The notes: generated by a model not told the origin, from the letters alone. A stretch of DNA of 64,000 nt from Pseudarthrobacter naphthalenicus (GCF_029076445.1 NZ_JARESG010000008.1:62001-126000), one strand, 5' to 3'. Shown: positions 48,666 through 61,251, counted from the first letter of the stretch. Made by a program: numbers and translations.

Positions 48666-49516
48666 CCGACACCATGACTGCTTGCGGCAGTGGCCGGTCC
48701 GGTGTCCCGGACGTCCTGTACATCGGCGTCAGCACCAAGATGTACATGGGGTACCGTGACTGCCTTGACTGGCTGGCCCGCATCCAGCAGGAAGTGGACT
48801 CCCGCCCGGCCCTCGCGGCCGGGCGGGTAGTCCCGTTTGTGATTCCTTCCTTCCCCGTTCTCCCGGCCGCCGCCGGCGTTCTGGAAGGGTCGCCCCTTCT
48901 GCTGGGAGCACAGAACTGCGGCTGGGCGGACGGCCCGTGGACAGGCGAGGTGTCTCCATCGCTCCTGGCCGAGCTGGGCGTACGCCTGGTGGAGATCGGC
49001 CACGCCGAACGGCGCGCGCACCTCGGCGAGGACACGGCCATGATCGCACTTAAGGTCAGGGCGGCGGACAATGCCGGCATCACACCGCTTTTATGCGTTG
49101 GCGAGGACACCCGCGATGACCCGGGGGGGACCGCTGCCGAGCGCGCGGCCGGGGTTGTCTATGACCAGATCGCCGGAGCGGTTGGCGGCGACTGGTCCCT
49201 GGCGTCCAGGCTTGTGATCGCCTACGAACCGGTGTGGGCCATTGGCGCGGCCGAGCCCGCCGGCCCGGACCACGTCACCGCCGTCGTGCGGGCCCTACGG
49301 TCCCTGCTCTCCGCCCGGTCGAACGAGGCAGGCAGCGACCTGGCGCAGGTGCCCATCATCTATGGCGGTTCAGCGAAGCCCGGACTGTTGCCCGCGCTCG
49401 ACGGGGTCGCAGGACTGTTTCTGGGCCGGTTCGCCCACGATGCGCGGAATTTCGGCACAGTGCTCGACGAAGCGCTGGCTCTGACCGCATTACGCGTAGG
49501 TTCCCCCACAAAGTAG
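48662..49516 (+). CDS. triosephosphate isomerase family protein (L-erythrulose 1-phosphate isomerase-like)
   Basis: A 284-residue TIM homologue that is probably not the housekeeping enzyme. The catalytic Lys is in GVSTKMYMGY (the GNWKMN motif is changed), the His in VEIGHAERRAHLGED, the Glu in IAYEPVWAIG, and the phosphate loop is PIIYGGSAKPG. Divergent TIM homologues LerI and EryH act on L-erythrulose 1-phosphate in tetritol pathways, and the neighbouring kinase and RpiB-like gene complete that route to D-erythrose 4-phosphate. Its stop is 14 bases from the convergent prsW-like gene. Confidence 0.87.
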   Translation: MTDTMTACGSGRSGVPDVLYIGVSTKMYMGYRDCLDWLARIQQEVDSRPALAAGRVVPFVIPSFPVLPAAAGVLEGSPLLLGAQNCGWADGPWTGEVSPSLLAELGVRLVEIGHAERRAHLGEDTAMIALKVRAADNAGITPLLCVGEDTRDDPGGTAAERAAGVVYDQIAGAVGGDWSLASRLVIAYEPVWAIGAAEPAGPDHVTAVVRALRSLLSARSNEAGSDLAQVPIIYGGSAKPGLLPALDGVAGLFLGRFAHDARNFGTVLDEALALTALRVGSPTK

Positions 49517-49530
49517 CCGCAGCCACCGGT

Positions 49531-50799
49531 TCAGCCTGCGACGGCGGCGCGCAGCGACAGGATCCGCTGCAGCTGCTGCTTCTCCTCGGCCTGGTGCAGC
49601 TGAACATCCCGGCCGGTGAGGATTCTCTGGCGGATGAAGGCCAGTTGGGTGGCCGCGTGCAGGAACGCCTTCATCTGCGGGCGGCGGTGGCTGCCGGCCG
49701 CCCAATGCAGCGCAGTGCGCCGTCCACGGGGAGTTGCCAGCAGCTCCACCTCGGCGGGACTGAACCAGCCGGCAGCGGCGTACTCCATGAGCCGCTGCCG
49801 GGTGAGCCGGCTTTCCGCCACGCGAAGCAGGATGATTCCCACCACCGCCAGGACGAAGATCGGCACCTGGACAAAGAGGTACTCGGCCGCGAATCCTGCT
49901 CCCATGCTGTTCCACCGGTTGTGGAGCAGCATCGCCGGGACCAGGCCGATGAAAAAGGCCAGCACTGAGGCTCCGGCGTGCCAGCGCCGCGCTGCGAATC
50001 CCATAATGAGGCCCGTGGTCCCGGTGAATATAGCGTGGGCGAAGGGCGACATGACGCCACGGAGCAGAAAGACCTGGGCCAGGCCGGTGGCCGGGCTGGC
50101 GGACTCAGCGATGGCACGGCCGAAGTAAAGGATGTTCTCGGTGAACGCAAAACCGCCGGCAATGGTGAACGCGAACACCACACCGTCCACCGGGCCATCG
50201 AAGTGTTTCCGGGCGAGGAGGAGCAGCAACAGCAGGCCCAAAGACTTGGCAAACTCTTCCACCACCGGCGCCTGGACAGTGGCCATATAGGTTTGGAGGT
50301 CCGCGGCGTCACTGAACTGAAAGGTCAGGGCGAAGAACGGCTGAATCAGGAGCGTGACGGCAACGGACACGGCGGCTCCCCAGGTGAACGCGAACAAGAG
50401 CAGCCGTTTGGGCTCAGGTTCCCACCGGTCGATGGCATGGACCGCCAGCAGGACCACCGACAACGGAACCAGCGAGACGACAAAGCCCACAACGAATCCG
50501 CCCACCCCCGTGCTCGCCACCAGGAAGGGCACCACCAACAGCAGGCTCAGGAAGGCGAGGGCCGCGCCGCCGACGGTCAGGGCCAGCAGGCCCGCGGACC
50601 GCATGCCGGGGCCCCCGCGGCCGGGCTCCGGAGGACCCAATACCGGCAGGGGGGCAGCATAGGTGCCCGGCGCCGGCCGGTAGTACGCCGGCTCGATCCT
50701 TCCCATCCAGCTGGGGTTCGCCTGGCCGGGGAAGGGGTCCTGGGGTCCGGCGGGTCCGCCGGACCGGCCGGGACCCCGATGATAAGGGTTGGTGGACAT
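49531..50799 (-). CDS. PrsW family intramembrane metalloprotease
   Basis: A 422-residue membrane protein of the PrsW/CAAX-protease-related group. After a Pro/Gly-rich cytosolic N-terminus (1-70) there are about eight to nine hydrophobic helices. The presumed metal-site motifs are APVVEEFAKSLGLLLLL (EExxK), GGFAFTENILYFGRA and SPFAHAIFTGTTGLIMGFA, with a further His in MLLHNRW. PrsW cleaves an anti-sigma factor in Bacillus; no anti-sigma gene is nearby, so the substrate is unknown. The C-terminal 100 residues are cytosolic and charged. The ATG at 50799 lies seven bases after a -10 hexamer, suggesting a leaderless mRNA. Confidence 0.87.
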   Translation of the reverse strand: MSTNPYHRGPGRSGGPAGPQDPFPGQANPSWMGRIEPAYYRPAPGTYAAPLPVLGPPEPGRGGPGMRSAGLLALTVGGAALAFLSLLLVVPFLVASTGVGGFVVGFVVSLVPLSVVLLAVHAIDRWEPEPKRLLLFAFTWGAAVSVAVTLLIQPFFALTFQFSDAADLQTYMATVQAPVVEEFAKSLGLLLLLLLARKHFDGPVDGVVFAFTIAGGFAFTENILYFGRAIAESASPATGLAQVFLLRGVMSPFAHAIFTGTTGLIMGFAARRWHAGASVLAFFIGLVPAMLLHNRWNSMGAGFAAEYLFVQVPIFVLAVVGIILLRVAESRLTRQRLMEYAAAGWFSPAEVELLATPRGRRTALHWAAGSHRRPQMKAFLHAATQLAFIRQRILTGRDVQLHQAEEKQQLQRILSLRAAVAG

Positions 50800-50806
50800 A
50801 GACGAA

Positions 50807-50812
50807 AGCCTA
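50807..50812 (-). promoter_or_regulatory. -10 element of a probable leaderless prsW-like promoter
   Basis: On the minus strand TAGGCT is followed by seven bases and the ATG. No Shine-Dalgarno is visible. Confidence 0.5.
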
Positions 50813-50867
50813 GTGCCCGGCGCCAGTGTGGTAATTTTGAACCGCACATGATCCTTTTTTAATTCCG

Positions 50868-50878
50868 TCCCGTGAGGC
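50868..50878 (+). promoter_or_regulatory. candidate PyrR-binding loop in the pyr leader
   Basis: TCCCGTGAGGC fits the PyrR RNA-binding loop consensus UCCNGNGAGGY. Flanking bases can pair (TTCC with GGAA; CCC with GGG), and the 3' side runs directly into the AAAGGGGAG ribosome binding site of pyrR. This layout resembles the translational control of pyr genes described in mycobacteria. Confidence 0.6.
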
Positions 50879-50898
50879 GGGGAAAGGGGAGACGAGCG

Positions 50899-51486
50899 TT
50901 GACTTCCGTCACAAGCGCACCGGTTCCAGCCAGGGTTGTTCTCAGCCAGGCGGACATTGACCGGGCCCTCACTCGTATCGCCCATGAAATCCTCGAGGCC
51001 AACAAAGGCTCCCAGGACCTGGTCCTGTTGGGCATCCCGCGCCGCGGTTACCCGCTGGCGCTTCGCCTGGCACACAAGATTGCGGCAGCGGACCCCACGG
51101 TCAACGCCGCTGAAATCGTCGGTCAGCTGGATGTGACCATGTTCCGCGATGACCTTTCACGCCAGCCCACCAGGCCGCCGTACCCCACCCAGCTCCCGCG
51201 CACGGGAATCGACAACAAGGTTGTGGTGCTCATTGATGACGTCCTGTATTCCGGCCGGACCATCCGCGCCGCCCTCGACGCCATCACCGACCTCGGCCGT
51301 CCCCGGATTGTCAGGCTGGCTGTGCTGATCGACCGCGGCCACCGCGAGCTCCCTATCCGGGCCGACCACGTGGGAAAGAACCTCCCCACCTCCTCCGCGG
51401 AGAAAGTCAGGGTCCGCCTGGAGGAAACTGACACCGCGGCAGACGGGGCCAAGGTCAACGAAGTGGTCATCGAGGGCGGTCTGTGA
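50899..51486 (+). CDS. pyrR: bifunctional pyr operon regulator / uracil phosphoribosyltransferase PyrR
   Basis: PyrR senses UMP/UTP and binds pyr mRNA. The 195-residue product has [47 protein letters not shown], and the PRPP loop [23 protein letters not shown] chose the TTG at 50899, seven bases after AAAGGGGAG; this gives the usual length and start. A GTG at 50872 in frame lies inside the predicted PyrR-binding RNA element. The stop overlaps pyrB (GTGA). Confidence 0.93.
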   Translation: MTSVTSAPVPARVVLSQADIDRALTRIAHEILEANKGSQDLVLLGIPRRGYPLALRLAHKIAAADPTVNAAEIVGQLDVTMFRDDLSRQPTRPPYPTQLPRTGIDNKVVVLIDDVLYSGRTIRAALDAITDLGRPRIVRLAVLIDRGHRELPIRADHVGKNLPTSSAEKVRVRLEETDTAADGAKVNEVVIEGGL

Positions 51487-52517
51487 AACACCTGCTCTCC
51501 ACCGAAGACCTCAGCCTCGCCAACGCCATCCGCATCCTCGACACCGCCGAAGAAATGGCGGCCGTGGGAGACCGCGAAGTCAAGAAGCTCCCGGTCCTCC
51601 GAGGCCGCACGGTGGTCAATCTCTTCTTCGAGGACTCCACCCGGACGCGGATCTCCTTCGAAGCGGCCGCCAAACGGCTGTCCGCGGACGTCATCAACTT
51701 CGCCGCCAAGGGCTCGTCCGTTTCCAAGGGCGAATCCCTCAAGGACACGGCCCAGACGCTGGCAGCCATGGGTGTTGACGCCGTCGTGATCCGTCACTGG
51801 GCCTCCGGCGCACCGCACCGCCTGGCCGCCACCGACTGGATTGACGCAGCCGTCATCAACGCCGGCGACGGCACCCACGAACACCCCACCCAGGCACTCC
51901 TTGACGCCTTCACCATGCGCCGTCACTGGTCCAGGCTCTCCGGGAACGGGTCCATCGGTGCTGACCTGAAGGGGATGCGCGTCGCCATCGCCGGCGACGT
52001 CCTGCATTCCCGCGTCGCCCGCTCCAACGTCTGGCTGCTCCGCACCCTGGGCGCTGACGTCACCCTCGTGGCGCCGCCCACCCTGCTGCCCATCGGCGTC
52101 GAGCACTGGCCCTGCAAGGTCAGCTACGACATCGACGAAACCCTCAAAAAGGGAGTGGACGCGGTGATGATGCTGCGGGTGCAGGGCGAGCGGATGAACG
52201 CCTCATTCTTCCCGTCCACCCGCGAGTACTCCCGCCGCTGGGGCTTTGACGACAACCGGCTCCGCGCGCTGGACTCCCTGGGGCTCAAAGACACCATCAT
52301 CATGCACCCCGGCCCCATGAACCGGGGCCTGGAAATTTCCGCGGCCGCCGCCGATTCACCCCGTTCCACCGTGCTTGCACAGGTGCGCAACGGCGTCTCG
52401 ATCCGCATGGCCGCACTGTATTTGCTGCTCTCCGGGGACACCCGCGAACCAGCCGCCACCGCGGGCACAGCCACTGACCCTGCCCGCACACCCCGTTCCA
52501 CAGAGGAGAGCAAGTAA
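51483..52517 (+). CDS. pyrB: aspartate carbamoyltransferase catalytic subunit
   Basis: Forms carbamoyl aspartate, the first committed step of pyrimidine synthesis. The 344-residue product has the carbamoyl phosphate site [51 protein letters not shown] and MRVQ-type C-terminal loops ([21 protein letters not shown]). No regulatory pyrI chain is present. The last 30 residues are a Thr/Ala-rich tail. GTG start in the pyrR stop; pyrC ATG shares a base with the stop (TAATG). Confidence 0.96.
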   Translation: MKHLLSTEDLSLANAIRILDTAEEMAAVGDREVKKLPVLRGRTVVNLFFEDSTRTRISFEAAAKRLSADVINFAAKGSSVSKGESLKDTAQTLAAMGVDAVVIRHWASGAPHRLAATDWIDAAVINAGDGTHEHPTQALLDAFTMRRHWSRLSGNGSIGADLKGMRVAIAGDVLHSRVARSNVWLLRTLGADVTLVAPPTLLPIGVEHWPCKVSYDIDETLKKGVDAVMMLRVQGERMNASFFPSTREYSRRWGFDDNRLRALDSLGLKDTIIMHPGPMNRGLEISAAAADSPRSTVLAQVRNGVSIRMAALYLLLSGDTREPAATAGTATDPARTPRSTEESK

Positions 52518-53869
52518 TGGCAGAGAACAACGGAACGTACCTGATCCGCGGTGCGGCCATCCTGGGCGGCGACGCCGAGGACCTGCTTATCCGTGACGGC
52601 GTTATCACCGCCCGTGGCACCGGCGCGGCCGGCCACAGTGACGCCCAGGCCGCCACCGTCATCGAGGCGGCCGGCCTGGTGGCGCTGCCCGGCATGGTGG
52701 ACGTGCACACCCACCTGCGCGAACCCGGCCGTGAAGATGCCGAGACCGTCGAGACCGGCACCCGCGCCGCAGCCCTGGGCGGCTACACGGCCGTCCACGC
52801 CATGGCCAACAGCAATCCGGTGGCGGACACCGCCGGCGTGGTGGAGCAGGTCCACAGCCTGGGCCGTGCCGCCGGCTGGGTGGACGTCCGCCCCGTGGGC
52901 GCCGTCACCGTGGGCCTGGCGGGGGAGCAGCTCGCCGAGCTGGGCGCCATGGCCGATTCCCGCGCCCAGGTGCGGATGTTCTCCGACGACGGCATCTGCG
53001 TCCACGATCCCGTGCTGATGCGCCGCGCGCTGGAGTACGTCAAAGCGTTCGACGGCGTGGTTGCCCAGCACGCGCAGGAACCCCGCCTCACCGCCGGGGC
53101 CCAGATGAACGAGGGCGCCGTCTCCGCGGTCCTGGGCCTCACGGGCTGGCCCGCGGTGGCCGAGGAAAGCATCATTGCCCGCGACGTGCTGCTGGCACAG
53201 CACGTGGACTCCCGACTGCACGTCTGCCACGTCTCCACCGCCGGCTCCGTGGAGATCATCCGCTGGGCCAAGGAACGCGGCATCAACGTCACCGCCGAGG
53301 TCACCCCGCACCACCTCCTGCTGACGGACGATCTGGTCCGCAGCTACAACCCGGTCTACAAGGTCAACCCGCCGCTGCGCACGGATGCCGATGTGCAGGC
53401 CCTGCGCGCCGGACTGGCTGACGGCACCATCGACGTTGTGGGCACCGACCACGCCCCGCACCCCAGCGAGCACAAGGAATGCGAGTGGGCGCAGGCAGCC
53501 ATGGGCATGACCGGGCTGGAAACCGCCCTGTCCGTGGTCCAGCACACCATGATCGAGACGGGCCTGATGACGTGGGCCGACTTCGCCCGGGTGACCTCCA
53601 CCGCCGCCGCCCGGATCGGCCGCCTGGCGGACCAGGGCCGGCCCTTGGACGCCGGCGAGCCCGCCAACCTCATCCTGGTGGACCCCGCCGCCCGCTGGAC
53701 CGTCGATCCGGAAAAAATGGCCACCATGGGCCGCAACTCCCCGTTTGCCGGCCTGGAACTGCCGGGCAAGGTGGTCGCCACGTTCTACAAGGGCCACCCC
53801 ACCGTGCTGGCCGGCGAGCTCAACACCCCCTACCGCGAATCGGCGGCGGCTGCGGCAGGCGCCGCCTGA
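52517..53869 (+). CDS. pyrC: dihydroorotase (type I)
   Basis: Zinc-dependent cyclisation of carbamoyl aspartate. The 450-residue product shows the amidohydrolase metal motif MVDVHTHLREPGREDAET, the substrate Asn in HAMANSNPVAD, metal histidines in VAQHAQEPRLTAGAQMNEG, LHVCHVSTAGSVE and VTPHHLLLTDD, and the catalytic Asp in GTDHAPHPSEHKECEW. The length and motifs are of the Bacillus/Aquifex type, which often associates with ATCase. Confidence 0.96.
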   Translation: MAENNGTYLIRGAAILGGDAEDLLIRDGVITARGTGAAGHSDAQAATVIEAAGLVALPGMVDVHTHLREPGREDAETVETGTRAAALGGYTAVHAMANSNPVADTAGVVEQVHSLGRAAGWVDVRPVGAVTVGLAGEQLAELGAMADSRAQVRMFSDDGICVHDPVLMRRALEYVKAFDGVVAQHAQEPRLTAGAQMNEGAVSAVLGLTGWPAVAEESIIARDVLLAQHVDSRLHVCHVSTAGSVEIIRWAKERGINVTAEVTPHHLLLTDDLVRSYNPVYKVNPPLRTDADVQALRAGLADGTIDVVGTDHAPHPSEHKECEWAQAAMGMTGLETALSVVQHTMIETGLMTWADFARVTSTAAARIGRLADQGRPLDAGEPANLILVDPAARWTVDPEKMATMGRNSPFAGLELPGKVVATFYKGHPTVLAGELNTPYRESAAAAAGAA

Positions 53870-54396
53870 TGAACACCCAGACCCTCGCGCTGGTCAGCAC
53901 CCTGGCGATTATCGCCGTCGTGCTGGTCATGATCGGGTTCGGCTGGCGGAACCGCCTCCGGCGGCAGGCCGGCGTCGACCCTTTGCCCGCAGTGCCCGCG
54001 GAGCCCGGTGAGCCGGACGCCGAGGCGGAAGGCCAGTACGTTGCCACCACCACCGCCGGTGACTGGCTCGACCGGATCGCCGTCCACGGCCTCGGCATCC
54101 GGACCAACGCCGTCCTGAGTGTGTACCCGCACGGTTTGCTCCTGGACCGCTCAGGAGCCCCGGCCGTCTACATCCCTGCCGGCCGCCTGACCGGTGTCCG
54201 GATGGAAAGCGGCATGGCAGGCAAGTTTGTGGAAAAGGATGGTCTCCTGGTGATGACGTGGGACCTCGGGGCCAACTCCGTGGACACCGGCTTCCGGACC
54301 CGCAGGGCTGCCGACAAGGACGTCCTCCATGACTCTCTTCAGCGATTGATCGCCGCCCCCCAAGAACATTCCCAGGATCCCCAGAGTGGAAAGTAA
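53869..54396 (+). CDS. pyr-operon membrane protein with a PH-like domain, function unknown
   Basis: A 175-residue protein starting in the pyrC stop (TGATG). It has one N-terminal helix (about residues 5-25), a linker and a compact beta-rich domain from about residue 60 ([76 protein letters not shown]), similar to PH-like membrane proteins. A gene of this kind sits between pyrC and carA in many actinobacteria, including mycobacteria, which points to a link with pyrimidine or carbamoyl phosphate metabolism that is still unexplained. Confidence 0.83.
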   Translation: MNTQTLALVSTLAIIAVVLVMIGFGWRNRLRRQAGVDPLPAVPAEPGEPDAEAEGQYVATTTAGDWLDRIAVHGLGIRTNAVLSVYPHGLLLDRSGAPAVYIPAGRLTGVRMESGMAGKFVEKDGLLVMTWDLGANSVDTGFRTRRAADKDVLHDSLQRLIAAPQEHSQDPQSGK

Positions 54397-54400
54397 GACA

Positions 54401-55677
54401 GTGACTGAAACAGCGACACCCCAAGCAACGAGTTCCCCCACGGCGCCCGCACCGGCGGTCTTCGTCCTGGAAGACGGCCGTATGTTCCGCGGCACCAGCT
54501 ACGGTGCGCAGGGCACCGCCCTGGGCGAGGCAGTGTTCGCCACGGGCATGACCGGCTACCAGGAGACCATCACGGATCCCTCCTACGCCCGCCAGCTCGT
54601 GGTGCAGACCGCACCGCACATCGGCAACACCGGCGTGAACAGTGACGACGCCGAGTCCCGCCGCATTTGGGTGGCCGGCTACATTGTCCGCGACGCCGCA
54701 CGACGCCCCTCCAACTGGCGCTCTGAACGCTCCCTGGACGCGGAGCTTGTTGACCAGGGGATCGTAGGAATCCAGGGCGTGGATACCCGCGCCATCACCC
54801 GGCACCTGCGCGAACACAAGACCATGCGCGCCGGAATCTTCTCAGGCGACGCCGCCAAGGCCTCTGACAAGGAACTGGTAGCCGCCGTCCTGGCCAGCGC
54901 GCCGATGGAAGGCGCCCGCCTGGCTGAGGAAGTCAGCGTGGACAAGGCGTACGTGGTGGATCCCAAGGACCACGGCTGGGAAGGCGACGCCCGGTTCAGC
55001 ATCGCCGCCATCGACCTCGGCATCAAGGCCATGACCCCGGTCCGGTTCGCCGAACGCGGCGTCCGGGTCCACGTGCTCCCGGCCACCGCCACCCTGGAAG
55101 ACGTCAAGGCCGTCAACCCGGACGGGTTCTTCATGTCCAACGGCCCCGGTGACCCGGCCACGGCCGACGCCCAGGTCAAGCTCCTGCGCTCGGTCCTGGA
55201 TGAGAAACTGCCGTACTTCGGCATCTGCTTCGGAAACCAGATCCTGGGCCGCGCGCTCGGCTTCGGTACGTACAAACTCCGCTACGGCCACCGCGGCATC
55301 AACCAGCCCGTGATGGACCGCCGCACCGGCAAGGTGGAAATCACCTCCCAGAACCACGGTTTCGCCGTGGACGCCCCGCTCGACGGCGCCACGCAGGCCC
55401 CGGAGGAGCGGTACGGCCGCGTCGAGGTCAGCCACATCAGCCTGAACGACGACGTCGTGGAGGGCCTGGCCTGCCTGGACATCCCCGCCTTCTCGGTCCA
55501 ATACCACCCCGAGGCTGCCGCCGGGCCGCACGACGCCGCCTACCTGTTCGACCGTTTCATCGACCTGATGGAAGGCACCCGGGATGGCCGGACGGCCAAC
55601 CTCTCCAAGGAACCGGTGGACTCCGCACACCCGGCAGCAACGCAGAAGACTGACAACAAGACTGAGGACAACAAGTA

Positions 55678-55678
<1 letters not shown>
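54401..55678 (+). CDS. carA: carbamoyl phosphate synthase small (glutaminase) subunit
   Basis: Provides ammonia to CarB. The 425-residue product has the N-terminal CPSase domain ([53 protein letters not shown]) and a class I amidotransferase domain with [17 protein letters not shown], the nucleophile in [15 protein letters not shown] and [15 protein letters not shown]. The C-terminal roughly 25 residues are a polar tail. I prefer the GTG at 54401 (VTETATPQ), with GGAAAG seven bases before it; a GTG at 54386 overlapping the previous gene is the alternative. Confidence 0.95.
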
Positions 55679-59008
<3,330 letters not shown>

Positions 59009-59016
<8 letters not shown>

Positions 59017-59872
59017 GTCCGGCCCCGCACCGTCCACCGGCCGGGAGTCCTTCGGCTCCCGGCTGGGGGCGGCCATGGCGGCCCGCGGCCCGCTGTGTGT
59101 GGGCATTGACCCGCACCCCGCGCTCCTGAAGAACTGGGGACTGGACGACGACGCCGCCGGGCTGAGGCGGTTTTCGCTGACCGTCCTGGAGGCAGTAGGT
59201 TCGCTCGCTGCCGCGGTAAAGCCGCAGGTGGCGCTTTACGAGCGCCACGGCTCAGCCGGCATGGCCGTGCTGGAGGAAGTACTGGCCGCCGCCGACGGCC
59301 AGGTGCTCACCATCGCCGACGCCAAGCGGGGCGACATCGGCTCCACCATGGCCGCCTACGCGGATGCCTGGCTCCGGGACGGATCGGCGCTGGCGGCCGA
59401 TTCTGTGACGCTGAGCCCCTACCTCGGGTTTGAGTCGCTCCGGCCGGCCCTGGAGCTGGCGGCGCAGTACGGACGCGGCGTCTTTGTGCTCGCCCTGACC
59501 TCCAACCCGGAGGGCGCCTCGGTCCAGCACGTCGGCGGCGCGGACTCCGTGGCGCGCCGGATCACGGAAGCCGCCACGGCGGAGAACCGGCGCTTTACCG
59601 GGCCGCTCGGCTCAGTCGGGCTGGTGGTCGGCGCCACGGTAGGCACGGCGCTGGCCGACCTGCGGCTCGACCTGGAAGCCGTCCGCGGGCCCATCCTTGC
59701 CCCGGGTCTGGGTGCCCAGGGCGCAACGCCGGCTGATCTTCGCAGGACATTCGGTGCGGCGTACCCGCAGGTGCTGGGCACATCGAGCCGGGACATCCTT
59801 GCCGCCGGCCCGGGGATCCAGGGACTGCAGGATGCGGCCCGGCGAACGCTGAACGGCCTCCGCGAAAGTTGA
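59009..59872 (+). CDS. pyrF: orotidine 5'-phosphate decarboxylase
   Basis: Last step to UMP. The 287-residue product is the longer subfamily 2 type: [37 protein letters not shown], the catalytic Lys-Asp motif [32 protein letters not shown] and [15 protein letters not shown]. The ATG at 59009 overlaps the carB stop by eight bases. pyrD and pyrE are not in this operon. Confidence 0.95.
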
Positions 59873-59926
59873 GCCGCGGGTTTGGCGAATTCACGCGGTT
59901 GCCGGGCCGGATAATGCGGGCGTCCA

Positions 59927-59955
59927 TTGATTCAAGGGGCCCCAAAGGGTAGTTT
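59927..59955 (+). promoter_or_regulatory. sigma-A-like promoter upstream of the mIHF gene
   Basis: TTGATT and TAGTTT with a 17-base spacer that contains the palindrome GGGGCCCC. It gives a leader of about 54 bases and an independent transcript for the mIHF gene and the genes after it. Confidence 0.65.
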
Positions 59956-60015
59956 CAGGACAAGTCCAATGGCGGCCGCCATGGACGCATCTGAAAATTT
60001 CCGGGGGTGTCCTCC

Positions 60016-60333
60016 ATGAGCCTGCGACCCTTATCCGCGTCAGAACGCGCTGATGCCCTGCAGAAGGCCGCCGCGGCCCGGGCAGCCCGGGCCGCGGTGA
60101 AGGAACGGCTCAAGAACGGCGAGACGTCGGCGGCGGACATCATCAGCTCAGCGGCCCAGGACGACGCCTTGGCGCGGATGCGGGTAGCCGAACTGTTGGA
60201 GGCCCTGCCGGGCATCGGTAAGGTGCGGGCGGCGGCCATAATGGAGCAACTGGGCATCGCGGCTTCCCGGCGGGTCCGCGGCCTGGGCATTCACCAGCGC
60301 CAGGCGCTGGTAGATTTTATAGACGAGAAATAG
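60016..60333 (+). CDS. mihF: integration host factor, actinobacterial type (mIHF)
   Basis: A nucleoid-associated DNA-binding protein of 105 residues. It has a basic N-terminal helix (ALQKAAAARAARAAVKERLKNG), IISSAAQDDALARMRVAELLEALPGIGKVRAAAIMEQLGIA with a helix-hairpin-helix-like turn, and RRVRGLGIHQRQALVDFIDEK. It is unrelated to proteobacterial IHF. The ATG at 60016 has GGGGG eight bases upstream; the GTG at 60007 is too close to that site. The order mIHF-gmk-rpoZ is conserved in actinobacteria. Confidence 0.94.
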   Translation: MSLRPLSASERADALQKAAAARAARAAVKERLKNGETSAADIISSAAQDDALARMRVAELLEALPGIGKVRAAAIMEQLGIAASRRVRGLGIHQRQALVDFIDEK

Positions 60334-60378
60334 GGCGAACCACTCTTCGTCGATCCAAACACCGCCGCAAAGGAACAT

Positions 60379-60954
60379 GTGAGCAAGAAACCGGGACTGA
60401 CAGTCCTCGCAGGTCCGACGGCTGTTGGTAAAGGCACCGTGTCCACCTACATCCGGGATAATTACCCCGAAGTCTGGCTTTCCGTTTCGGCCACCACCCG
60501 CGCCCCGCGCCCCGGTGAGCAGGACGGTGTCCACTACTTTTTCAAATCCAAGGAAGAGTTCGAGAAGCTCGTTGCAGCCGGCGAGCTCCTGGAATGGGCC
60601 GTGGTCCACGGCCAGAACACGTACGGAACACTCAAGAGCACCGTAAAGCAGGCCATCGCGGACGGAAAGTCCGTGCTGCTGGAAATTGACCTGCAGGGAG
60701 CCCGGCAGGTTAAAGCTGCCGTTCCGGACGCCCAGTTCGTCTTCCTGGCACCCCCCAGCTGGGACGAAATGGTGCGCCGGCTCGTGGGCCGCGGCACGGA
60801 AAGTGCCGACGAGCAGCAGCGACGCCTGGAAACCGCTAAACTGGAACTTGCCGCTGAACCGGAGTTTGACTACACCGTCGTTAACGATGACATTCGCCGG
60901 GCAGCGGACGAGCTTGTTTCACTCATGGGGCTGACCCCGCACCCGCACCAGTAG
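60379..60954 (+). CDS. gmk: guanylate kinase
   Basis: Phosphorylates GMP to GDP. The 191-residue product has Walker A TVLAGPTAVGKGTVSTYI, the GMP-binding SATTRAPRPGEQDGVHYFF and YGTLKSTVKQAI, EIDLQGARQVK and the lid RRLVGRGTESADEQQRRLETAKLELA. The P-loop is AGPTAVGKGT, as in other actinobacterial forms. GTG start behind AAAGGA. Confidence 0.95.
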   Translation: MSKKPGLTVLAGPTAVGKGTVSTYIRDNYPEVWLSVSATTRAPRPGEQDGVHYFFKSKEEFEKLVAAGELLEWAVVHGQNTYGTLKSTVKQAIADGKSVLLEIDLQGARQVKAAVPDAQFVFLAPPSWDEMVRRLVGRGTESADEQQRRLETAKLELAAEPEFDYTVVNDDIRRAADELVSLMGLTPHPHQ

Positions 60955-60973
60955 CGCGTACAAGTCAGCCCGT

Positions 60974-60979
60974 TAGAAT
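60974..60979 (+). promoter_or_regulatory. candidate -10 element before rpoZ
   Basis: TAGAAT lies 11 bases before the rpoZ GTG, with GGAG between them. It may give rpoZ-coaBC an extra promoter; the transcript would have a very short leader. Confidence 0.4.
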
Positions 60980-60990
60980 TTGGAGAATTC

Positions 60991-61251
60991 GTGTCCACGA
61001 ACCTTGAAGGCATCATCAACCCGCCGATCGACGATCTGCTGAAGGTAGCTGATTCCAAGTACGGCCTGGTGATCTTCGGTGCCAAGCGTGCACGTCAGAT
61101 CAACGCCTACTACGCCCAGCTGCACGAGGGCCTGTTCGAATACGTCGGCCCGCTGGTCGATACCAAGCTGAACGAGAAGTCGCTGTCCATCGCCCTGCGC
61201 GAGATCAACGAAGGCAAGCTCGTTTCCACCCCGATCGAAGCTTCAGAGTAA
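60991..61251 (+). CDS. rpoZ: DNA-directed RNA polymerase subunit omega
   Basis: The 86-residue omega subunit assists assembly of beta-prime. It has [35 protein letters not shown] with the conserved AKRARQI motif, and [13 protein letters not shown] near the end. GTG start with GGAG five bases upstream. coaBC follows after 27 bases. Confidence 0.95.
   Translation: MSTNLEGIINPPIDDLLKVADSKYGLVIFGAKRARQINAYYAQLHEGLFEYVGPLVDTKLNEKSLSIALREINEGKLVSTPIEASE

Noticed and set aside
48662..49516. Housekeeping triosephosphate isomerase (tpiA)
   Set aside because: The GNWKMN motif is altered, the gene overlaps the sugar-acid-type carrier gene, and no gap or pgk gene is near; a specialised tetrulose phosphate isomerase fits better.
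50872..50898. GTG at 50872 as the pyrR start
   Set aside because: It lies within the PyrR-binding RNA motif, lacks an upstream binding site and would add nine basic residues absent from typical PyrR; the TTG at 50899 has a strong site.
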